From the NCBI GenBank assembly GCA_030847615.1, contig JAUMIR010000004.1, positions 75,361,001-75,425,000 on the forward strand: 64,000 nucleotides of DNA, in the 5' to 3' direction. The stretch comes from Gambelia wislizenii. Taxonomy: Eukaryota > Chordata > Lepidosauria > Squamata > Crotaphytidae. This document shows, piece after piece, positions 56,366 through 64,000 of this stretch. Within the stretch, counting starts at the first letter, position 1, and each line of letters starts with the position of its first letter. The translations under genes and the position numbers were made by a program. The notes beneath the pieces are model-generated. The model worked only from the letters and a program-made list of their open reading frames with translations. It ran no database searches and had not been told where the DNA came from.

Positions 56366-58639
56366 ATGGCAACTAAAACTGGATTTAAGAGGTGTGTGGT
56401 GTGCCAGACGAAGCTGCCCAGCTCTGGTGGCCGTTCTTGTTGCCTAATTTGTTTGGGTGAATCCCATAATGTAGACGCCTGTGTACATTGTCGGGCCTTT
56501 ACTCCCCAGGCGAGAAAACACCGCTCATCCCGCCTGAAGTCCTACCTTTATGAAAAGGCCCTGCTTCCCTCTGCAGACTCCACACCTGCTGTTGGATCCC
56601 CTCAGAAACGAGGTAGATCCTTGTCTCCGAAGCCTTCTGGCTCCAAACGCCACCGATCTCGGAGCCCGTCTCGCCGCCATTCTGTTGCCTCTGATCCCGA
56701 AGCCGTGGTACACTCTCACAAGCATGGTTCGAGGACGACCCTGGCTGGGGACTGAGCCTCCTCGGATTCGGCGTCCGACCCCAAAAAGAAGCACGGGGAT
56801 CGCTCGGGCTCGAGGAGGGACCGGGACTCGGTTTCCTCTCCCAAGGGCAAAGCTCCAAAGAAAAAGAAGGAGAAGCGCCTTCACTCTGAGGACAAACAGA
56901 AGGATGTGAAGAAGCACAAAGCTACCTCAGCAGTGGAGCCGGTACCGACTACATCGATGGTTCCACCTGTGATGGAGGTTACTGAGGCCAAGGCCGTACC
57001 TCAAGACAGAGGCATATTGACTGAGCACTCACGCTCGAGAACATCCACCTCGACTCCCTCCCTCGAAATCGTGAAGGTTGAAGTCGGTGACCAATCGAGT
57101 GTCGAGGCTGCCTCCCCGAGATCCCCGGCGCTGGTGGTTTCCCGCTCTGAACTCTTGCGGGACCCGTTGACAGATAAAGGCCTGGAGTCCGAACCTCGTC
57201 CATCGACTTCTCAGATTCAGGACAACGACCAAGCTTATGGGGCCTACGATCTTTCCAGGGCGGTTTTCAGCACGCCTCTGCCCACCCAGCACGCTATTGA
57301 TCTGGAGGCTGAGAAGGTCTACTACATGACGGAGGAAGCTGCTACCCGTCATGTCGTCTCCATGCCTCCACCTCACATCTCCTTCCACGGCTCTGGGAAG
57401 CCTCCTTCACCACGGCCCCCGCCTATACCACTAGTCAGGGATACGGGCTGCCAGGTCTCCCCTTCTCGCCCGTTGCCTCCTCCTCCACCTCCTCATATGA
57501 GTTCGCTTCCTGGACGACATTGCAGCCCTTCTCCTTCTTCAGAGTCGCCATCTTCTTCGGAGGCTTCTGAAGAATACCTGCACTATCTCCCATCGCCTCA
57601 ACCTGAACTACTCGATGAGGACTCCTCCTTGCCAACTGACGACGTGCGCTCCTTCTCTGAGCAGGTGGTACGGATGTGTCATGTGCTCGAGTTGAAGGTT
57701 GCTGAGAAGGACTCTGATCCGGTCAATCCAATTTATCACCGGTTCAAATCAAAAGCTCCTCCCATGGCACGCGTTCCAGTACTCCCATCCTTGTTAAAGT
57801 TATCTCAAACCTCCTGGGAGAACCCATCGTCGATCCCTCCTACATCCAAGCGGATTGACCAACTTTACCGGGTTGACAGCGAGGGAATTGAATGGCTGCA
57901 GGAGCACCCCAAGCCTAACTCAATTGTGGTTGAAGCAGCACAACCCCGAAGGCAATGCCGAGCACAATCCACTCCCTCTGATCCTGAGGGCAGGAAACTT
58001 GACATCATCGGCAAGAAACTGTACTCGGCTGCTGGCTTGAGCTTTTGTATAGCCAACTACTCGGCTTGTATGGGGGCTTACCAACAGGTCCTGTGGGAGA
58101 GGATGGCCCCGCTTATACAGGACCTCCCTGAGGAAAGGAGAAGGATGGCACAGGCAATTTCGTCTGAGGCCCAGCTTCTCGCAGGACAACAGATGAACTC
58201 CGCGAGGCATGTTGCCGACTGCGCCGCCAAGACTGTGGCTGGATCGATTGCCTTACGCCGCCATGCTTGGCTTCGATCATCGGGCCTGTCCACCCAAGCA
58301 GCCGCAACCATCGAAGACATGCCGTTTGATAGCTCCGGCCTCTTCAGTGGTGCGACCGATGACAAATTGGAGTTCACGCAGAAGATGAGGACCACCGCCA
58401 GAAAGTACAGTATGCCATCGTCTTCATCTTCTGCGTACCACCCCAGGTACCCATCAGGCTGGCATACGTCGGCCTATAGCCACGTCCCTAGACAGGGGAA
58501 CACACCACAACCACCCAGGCGCTCACGGTTCCAACAACCGATGTCGTCATCATCATCGGTGAGGAGCCAGGGATCAACCTCCAGATATCGCCCTTCTTCG
58601 AAACAGAGGCCGAGAGACCAAGGCAGGAGGAAGTTTTAA
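56366..58639 (+). pseudogene. DIRS-1 ORF1, gag-like protein
   Basis: A 757-codon frame from ATG 56366 (GATATGGCAAC) to TAA 58637, broken only by TGA at 56753-56755. The N-terminus holds a Cys/His cluster (C10, C13, C26, C29, H34, C39, C42), a likely zinc-binding unit. Then come basic, Arg/Ser/Lys-rich stretches (SGSKRHRSRSPSRRH, KAPKKKKEKR) and a long Pro/Ser-rich linker. A helical domain of about 200 residues follows (IEWLQEHPKPNSIVVEA, GKKLYSAAGLSFCIANYSA, ALRRHAWLRSSGLSTQAAA, DMPFDSSGLFSGATDDKLE). Similar domains occur in vertebrate DIRS gags and in the LAP2-alpha tail thought to derive from one. An Arg/Gln-rich C-terminus ends it. It probably packages the RNA. Downstream, the RT reads in the same frame after TAA and TAG. 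Confidence 0.8.
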
Positions 58640-58678
58640 GTTGCCCACCCCCTCTTGATGCTTTTGTGTTTCCTTTAG

Positions 58679-60542
58679 ACACCCCTGTTTGGAGACCGTC
58701 TGCGCTTGTTCCAGCATGCTTGGTCCAAGATAACATCGGACCACTGGGTACTCCAGATTATACAACATGGCTACTGGATCGAGTTTGAAGAACTACCTCC
58801 GACAGGACGAATCCAGCTCACACCACCCTCCCCTCCCCTCATCGAGGAGATCGAGACCTTGCTTCAAAAAGGGGCCATCAAATCCGTAAGTGTCGAAAGC
58901 CATCACCGGTGCTTCTTCTCCAAATACTTCCTGGTACCGAAGAAGGACAGTGGCCTTCGCCCTATCTTAGACCTGAGAGGAGTGAATTGGTACATCATCC
59001 CGAAGAAATTCAGGATGACCACACTCGCTGTTATACTCCCTCTTCTTCAACACAGGGACTGGTTCGCGTCCATAGACCTGAAGGACGCCTACTTTCACAT
59101 CGAGATCCACCCTTCGCACAGGAGATTCTTAGCGTTCCAGGTTGAGGACGAAGCCTACCAGTTCTGCGTCCTCCCCTTCGGACTCTCCACAGCACTGAGG
59201 GTCTTCACGAAGGTTATGGCGACAGTTGCTGCCTTTCTTCGGCAACATGGTGTCATCGTGTTCCCATACATCGACGACTGGCTCCTGGTGGCGTCTTCGA
59301 GGCCCCAGCTCGAGAGGGACGTCCTCTTCACCCTAGATGTTTTGAACACCCTGGGACTTGTTGCCAACATGGACAAGTCTCAGTTGAATCCTACCCAGTC
59401 CATCCAATTCACCGGCGCCCGACTGGATTCGATCTCGGGGGCAGCTTACCTTCCCAGCGATCGATTCGACACTCTCCGGTCCCTGATCCACGCCTGTCGT
59501 CGGTGCTGTCGGATTCAAGCGCACGATGTTCAGGTTCTCCTCGGGCACATGGCGGCCACGACGTTGGTCACGCGTCTGGCCAAACTCCGATTCTGACCAC
59601 TTCAGCACTGGTTTCTGAGTGTATTCGACCACCTGAACGACTCTCCAAGGCAGCTCCTGACGATGCCCCGATCTGTCCATCGTTCCTTGGACTGGTGGCT
59701 CGACCCATGCAATGTTCTCTCAGGCGTCCCCTTCGACCATCCTCAACCGGATGTGTCCCTCACAACAGATGCATCTCTACACGGGTGGGGGGCCCATTTG
59801 GGTCGCCACATGATCCTGAACTCGTGCACTGCCGAAGAAAAACAGTTGCACATCAACGTCCTGGAACTTTTAGCGGTCCAAAAAGCTCTTCGCGCCTTCG
59901 AGGTGCTGGTCCGGAACAGGACAGTTCTCCTCATTATGGACAACACCTCAGTAATGTACTACCTAAACAAACAAGGGGGTACCAGGTCCCATCAGCTCCT
60001 CCATCTTACTCTGCAGATTTGGGACTGGTGTGTGGAGAGGAATGTCTCCCTTCAATCGATTCACCTTCCCGGGGAGGAGAATGTTCTTGCAGACAAACAG
60101 CCGTTCCAGCTCGAGCGTCCACGAATGGATGCTTCACAGACATGTCGTGCGGGACCTCTTTCATTGGTGGGGCACCCCGCAGATAGACCTCTTCGCAACC
60201 TCCCAGAACAGTCAGTGCCGCCAGTTCTGCTCCAGGACACCTCACAGGAACTCCAGAGGTGATGCCTTCCTGTACCAGTGGAACGAAAGGTTCCTGTATC
60301 TCTTCCCCCCAATTCCTCTGTTGACGAGAGTGGTGGCCAAGCTTCGGCTGGACCAATTGGACGCGATTCTCATCACACCGTGGTGGCCCCAGCAACCTTG
60401 GTTTGCACCGCTACTACACCTATCACGGAGACAGTTCCTCCACCTTCCGAGCTGGCCGGATCTCCTAACCATACAACAGGGCAAGGTCAGACACCCTGAC
60501 CTAGACACGCTTCGTCTCACAGCTTGGAGGATCGTGCCATGA
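58679..60542 (+). pseudogene. DIRS-1 reverse transcriptase - RNase H - methyltransferase-like ORF2
   Basis: The frame opens directly after TAG at 58676-58678. RT motifs: FLVPKKDSGLRPILDLRG, FASIDLKDAYFHIEI, VLPFGLSTALRVFTKVM and the catalytic PYIDDWLLVA (59263-59289). TGA at 59594-59596 interrupts the frame once. RNase H follows with LTTDASLHGWGAHLG, INVLELLAVQKAL, LLIMDNTSVMYYL and NVLADK, matching the D-E-D-D pattern. Near 60097 the frame shifts by one base and continues as SRSSSSVHEWM, QIDLFATSQNSQ, PPIPLLTRVVAKL and ILITPWWPQQPWF, the region that holds the Dam-like methyltransferase in DIRS proteins. It ends TGA at 60540, overlapping the recombinase start in ATGA. There is no integrase or protease, as expected for the family. 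Confidence 0.85.
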
Positions 60543-61591
60543 ACTTGCAACATTCCCTTCCCATCCCGGCTCCCTCTTTGCCTCCAGACATTCAAACCAT
60601 CATAGATGCTGCTCGGAAGCCTTCTACTTGGAAGGCTTATTCATATAAGTGGAACCGCTTTAAGAAATTTCTAGTGGAAAAGGGACTCAGCCTTGAATCC
60701 TGCTCGGTGCCGACAGTCCTCCAGTTCTTGCTCCACCTGTCAGACTCGGGGCTGTCAATCTCTTCTCTAAAGGGCTACCTAGCAGCTATCTCGGTCGAAT
60801 TCCAGGCTCTCAATCGACCGTCTCCCTTTCAGGACCCGATGGTGAAAAGGTTCCTCAAGGGATATATCAATCTCCACCCTCCGGTCCTTGCTCCTACTCC
60901 TACCTGGAGCCTCGAACTCGTCCTCTCTCAATTGGTGAGATGCCCCTTTGAGCCAATGGCTTTGGCCGACCTCCGGCTTCTGACCTGGAAGGCGGCCTTC
61001 TTGGTCACCATCACCTCTGCCCGTCGAGCAGGGGAACTCTGTGCTCTTCAGTCGGACCTGCCATATACCTGCTTTCATAAGCATAAAGTGGTACTGAGGC
61101 CGGATATTTCTTTTCTACCCAAAGTGGTCTCCAGTTTTCACCTGAACCAACCTATCATCCTGCCTGCCTTAATGCAAGATCCCAAAGACGAATTCGAACG
61201 CACCCTTCACTCCATGGATGTACGAAGGGCTCTTGCGTTTTATATTCAACGGACTGCACCATTTTGACGATCACCTCAGCTTTTTGTCGCATATGCTGAT
61301 TCGAGGAAAGGTGCACCGATTTCATCGCAGCGTCTGTCGAAGTGGGTGACGTCGACCATCGCCCTCTGTTATGAACTAGCGAAGAAGCCTTTACCGCCTC
61401 GGGTTCGAGGACACTCTACAAGAGCTGTCTCCGCTTCGACTGCGTTCCTCTCAGGGGTACCCCTGGAGGATGTTTGCCGTGCTGCGACATGGTCTTTGCC
61501 ATTGACTTTCATTTCACACTACAGATTGGACACTCGCTCTAGGAACGAGGCTGCTTTTGGAAGAGCAATTCTTTTGTCCTCCATCCAATGA
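60539..61591 (+). pseudogene. DIRS-1 tyrosine recombinase (ORF3)
   Basis: A 350-codon frame from ATG 60539 to TGA 61589, broken only by TGA at 61265-61267. The N-terminal SAM-like DNA-binding part reads KPSTWKAYSYKWNRFKKFLV and SGLSISSLKGYLAAISVEF. The catalytic domain has TSARRAGELCALQ (first Arg), VVLRPDISFLPK, the His-x-x-Arg block RGHSTRAVSA and the nucleophile region FISHYRLDTRSR, where HY holds the active tyrosine. This enzyme replaces the integrase of LTR elements and inserts a circular DNA. The start overlaps the ORF2 stop as ATGA, which suggests coupled translation or leaky scanning. The single TGA precedes CGA and could be a CGA-to-TGA change. Confidence 0.85.
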
Positions 61592-61817
61592 CTGACTGTA
61601 TTGTATGTTTGGACAATTCTCCCCTTTTATAGGTTGAATTGTGGATTTTTTATACGCCATTGACTTGTCTAATGTTTATAGAATGTGCAAAAAAAAGAAA
61701 AAGAAAGAAAAGGGGGAACTAGAGATATAGCAATCCCTTTTTAGATTATTGGGTAGGGGTCCTCGTCTACTGATGCACAGGACATACCCGCCTCCAATGA
61801 GGAAGCTTGCTAGTCTA
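61592..61817. other. DIRS-1 3' non-coding segment
   Basis: A non-coding segment with a purine run (AAAAAAAGAAAAAGAAAGAA near 61690) between the recombinase stop and the complementary region. Confidence 0.6.
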
Positions 61818-61911
61818 CCCAACTGTGTGATTCACAGAGACCACGAAGAAGATGGACAGGTTGCTTACCTGTAACCATAGATCTTCGAGTGGTCTTCTGT
61901 GAATTCACACA
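61818..61911. repeat. DIRS-1 internal complementary region
   Basis: CCCAACTGTGTGATTCACAG and CCACGAAGAAG are complementary to the left outer end (55951-55985). The adjoining ATGGACAGGTTGCTTACCTG and AGTGGTCTTCTGTGAATTC are complementary to the right outer end (about 62140-62200). Both ends are therefore represented side by side, as in the circle-junction template of DIRS elements. Confidence 0.85.
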
Positions 61912-61995
61912 GACCCACCCATCCTCCCCTCTATGTCCTGATACATCATATACACATACTTAATGTTCCTGATGCTGCAAATTGCGGCGTCATTC

Positions 61996-62203
61996 AAGGA
62001 ACTGAGGGGATTTGGGCGGGAAGCCCTTATAAGGGACCGTTAAGATGGGCGGAGTTACCGCCAAAAATGTATCATAGCACATTCTGCCTAGCGATACTAG
62101 AAGGTTCCGTATGCTCTGCGCAGGCGCAGGAATAACCCAACTGTGTGAATTCACAGAAGACCACTCGAAGATCTATGGTTACAGGTAAGCAACCTGTCCT
62201 TCT
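61996..62203. repeat. DIRS-1 right inverted terminal repeat
   Basis: It is complementary to the left repeat from AAGGAACTGAGGGG to AACCCAACTGTGTGAATTCACAGA, followed by about 45 bp found otherwise only in the internal complementary region (GATCTATGGTTACAGGTAAG, CAACCTGTCC). The longer right end is the usual asymmetry of DIRS repeats. Confidence 0.8.
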
Positions 62204-62417
62204 ATGTACTGATTTTTGGACACGTTGCTGGTGATGCTTAAGGTTTGCAATGTTAAAAACTGAAATTGAAGATGACTATCTGGAACATTCTCTATGTATT
62301 AGAATAGTATCTTCAGTGTTGAGAGCGTCTATATAATCCTCCTTATTTTTCAAGCCTAATTTATTGCATAGTGACTGGAACAACATTACTGTTAAAATAT
62401 GCCAGAAAACTAGCAAA
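62204..62417. other. Non-coding DNA
   Basis: No supported features. Confidence 0.45.
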
Positions 62418-62418
62418 C

Positions 62419-62456
<38 letters not shown>

Positions 62457-62457
62457 T
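62418..62457. repeat. (AAT)n microsatellite, 3' tail of a LINE
   Basis: About thirteen AAT units. The run probably arose as the 3' tail of the minus-strand LINE fragment next to it. Confidence 0.9.
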
Positions 62458-62812
62458 TATTCATTTATTTATACCTCGCCCCTCTGTTAAAAACAATTGG
62501 GGCGGCTTACAAAAATTAAAATACAAATACAGATTAAAATTCCTAAACACCACCCACCCCCACCCTCTCCCATAAAAAGATATTAAACCAATATAAGTTA
62601 AAAACAACTAATCTAAAATCACATTAAAAAATAATAAGTAGCCAGCAGACTAAAAGAGGCCAGGAGCTCCTGAGGCCGGGATCTAATCAGGAAAGGCCTG
62701 CCGAAAGAGATCCGTCTTTAGTGCTTTTTTAAAGCTACTCAGGCTCGTCATCTGACGGATCTCATTCGGCAGGCCATTCCATAATTTGTTCCTGAGGGGT
62801 GTGGGAGTGGCC
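62458..62812 (-). mobile_element. L2/CR1-group LINE 3' fragment
   Basis: The minus strand encodes LWNGLPNEIRQMTSLSSFKK and ALKTDLFRQAFPD before a stop near 62690. This is the WNxLP..FKxxLKTxLF ending common to L2-type ORF2 proteins. The 3' UTR follows with AAGCCGCCCCAATTG and GCGAGGTATAAATAAATGAA, then (ATT)n. 5'-truncated. L2 rather than CR1 is favoured because the tail is (ATT)n and not ATTCTATG. Confidence 0.65.
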
Positions 62813-63213
62813 TAAAACGCCAGCCACTCCTAGCCATGCCCCCTCTCGCTGCTGCTCTGCTGCCAAAAGTTCTCAGGGCCCACTACAGCCTTCTAGCCCT
62901 ATGGAGTGGGGAGAAGAGGCTGCTGCAGGCTTGGAGTCCTTCTGGCTGGCTAGCTTGTTATGTGCAAACCCACACAATTTTGGGAAATTAATCTGTTTTC
63001 TTCTTGATTTACTTCTCTCTTGCTCTAGAAGTGGATTAACTGCATAATGTAGCAACTGTAGTATTACCTGAATGGTAAAGTTTAGAGCATATAATTGTAT
63101 TTTTAAAAGATTTAAGATTTCTTTGGTTATATCCCTAGAGATCAGTGTGGCAGTCTTACATAAATATAAATCCTTCCCCACCCCCCACCCCGGCTTTCTC
63201 TATACAGCACATA
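62813..63213. other. Non-coding DNA
   Basis: No supported features. Confidence 0.45.
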
Positions 63214-63443
63214 CAGTTGTCCCTCCATATCCACACATTTGGTATTAATGGATTTAAGTATTCACAGCTTGAAAATATTCTTTAAAAAATAATAATCCAA
63301 AAAGCAAACCTTGATTTTGCCATCTTATATAAGGGACACCATTTTGCTATGCTATTGCATATAATGGGGCTTGAGTATTCATGGATTTTTGTATCTATGG
63401 GGGGTCCTGGAACCAAACACTAGCGAATATGAAGGGACAACTG
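63214..63443 (+). mobile_element. Tigger/pogo-like non-autonomous transposon (family B)
   Basis: The 230-bp element is flanked by TA (63212-63213 and 63444-63445). It begins CAGTTGTCCCTCCATATCCA and ends GAATATGAAGGGACAACTG, so its terminal inverted repeats are well preserved. It is the best copy of the family in this window. Confidence 0.85.
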
Positions 63444-64000
63444 TAGTCTTAAGTTCTCTGTCTTCATACAGCTGTATGTCGGCTAGTTGGTCTTGCCATG
63501 AGCACTACAGTATGAGAAAGGCTAGCCTTTGCTGAAAATGCATAAAGTATGATGATTGTCTGTCAGCTCTATGTCCACCCCTAGGCCTTAAAATGTCCTT
63601 GAGTCCTTAAAATGGAATGTGGCAAAATCACATCTACTTGCAGTTGTAGATGTAATAAAGCAGTTTACCTAAAGCTTTATCTACTCCTTTCCTCAAAGTC
63701 ACTTAGTTGGTATGATTAATTTAGATGACACCTAGACTGCTGTGTTACTTTGATGTAGTTTGACAACATCTGGAGGACCATAGGTTTGCCTCTATTTTGG
63801 CTTACAATAAAAAAAGAGATACAAGCTTCCAAAAGTACAAATGAGCTGTTAAAATCAAATACATAATTCTTCTTGCCTTTTAGCTGCTGAAGGCTTTAAA
63901 GACATTTATTCCTAAACTTTTGGCTTGTTGCACTCGTAATATAGGATGCTATTCAAGTTTTCTGTGAGAGCATTGCTTCACGTCCTCTAGCCAAGCTCTC
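63444..64000. other. Non-coding DNA to the window end
   Basis: No supported features. Confidence 0.45.

Larger units (their letters stand above)
55949..62203 (+). mobile_element. Nearly complete DIRS-type retrotransposon (DIRS-1)
   Basis: The element is about 6.25 kb long with inverted terminal repeats (55951-56124 and 61996-62203), an internal complementary region (61818-61911) and three coding blocks: a gag-like ORF1, RT-RNase H with a C-terminal methyltransferase-like extension, and a tyrosine recombinase. There is no target duplication, as expected for insertion of a circular intermediate by recombination. It sits in the 3' tail of CR1 copy 2. Three TGA codons and one frameshift break the frames, otherwise all key motifs remain. 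CG is frequent in its coding part, unlike the surroundings. Confidence 0.9.

Noticed and set aside
57029..60595. Several minus-strand ORFs of 100-129 codons opposite the DIRS genes
   Set aside because: They are antisense shadows of the DIRS frames and contain no motifs.
62418..62457. CRISPR-like short repeat array
   Set aside because: It is a simple (AAT)n run without spacers, in a eukaryotic genome.

Overview
This window looks like chromosomal DNA of a squamate reptile (lizard or snake lineage). The evidence is the repeat fauna. There are Sauria-type tRNA SINEs with an ACAACAAC tail, a 5S rRNA-derived SINE head, CR1 LINEs ending in ATTCTATG repeats, a BovB/RTE LINE, Penelope-like elements (PLEs) with a GIY-YIG domain, DIRS elements, Tigger/pogo-like and hAT-like DNA transposons, and a Ty1/copia element. 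The species cannot be named from sequence alone. No host protein-coding exon could be recognised. Every ORF longer than about 200 codons that makes sense belongs to a transposable element.

Layout. 1-5650 is AT-rich, non-coding, with small DNA-transposon remnants. 5.69-6.68 kb is a CpG island with two CCAAT boxes and a YY1-like ATGGCGG element; it is the only candidate host promoter and points right. If a gene starts there, most of the window would be its first intron. 7.3-16.3 kb is mostly unremarkable. 16.3-17.5 kb is a 5'-truncated CR1. 17.5-18.5 kb is a SINE cluster including a 5S rRNA-derived head. 19.9-25.1 kb is a BovB LINE broken by a SINE, a solo LTR and an inverted PLE pair. 25.1-28.5 kb is a decayed, internally deleted DIRS element. 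30.6-31.7 kb is a hAT-Charlie-like element with a Tigger-like element inside it.

36.25-41.83 kb is a complete Ty1/copia retrotransposon: two 675-bp LTRs that look identical, a 5-bp target duplication (AACAT), a half-tRNA-iMet primer site, a polypurine tract and one open 1321-codon gag-pol. It is the youngest element here and may be competent. 42-52 kb carries MITEs, hAT-like elements with GTTTACAC ends and SINEs. 52.6-55.95 kb is a long CR1 (ORF1 esterase part, endonuclease, reverse transcriptase) with a few lesions. 55.95-62.2 kb is a nearly complete DIRS element inserted in that CR1's tail. It has inverted terminal repeats, an internal complementary region, gag-like, RT-RNase H and tyrosine recombinase reading frames, and only three TGA codons and one frameshift in the visible reading frames.

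The most unusual pattern is in the PLEs. All three delimited PLE insertions (214 bp, 203 bp and 2.38 kb) are head-to-head inverted dimers with both 3' ends facing outward, each flanked by a short target duplication (12, 6 and 8 bp). This suggests that reverse transcription was primed from both target strands.
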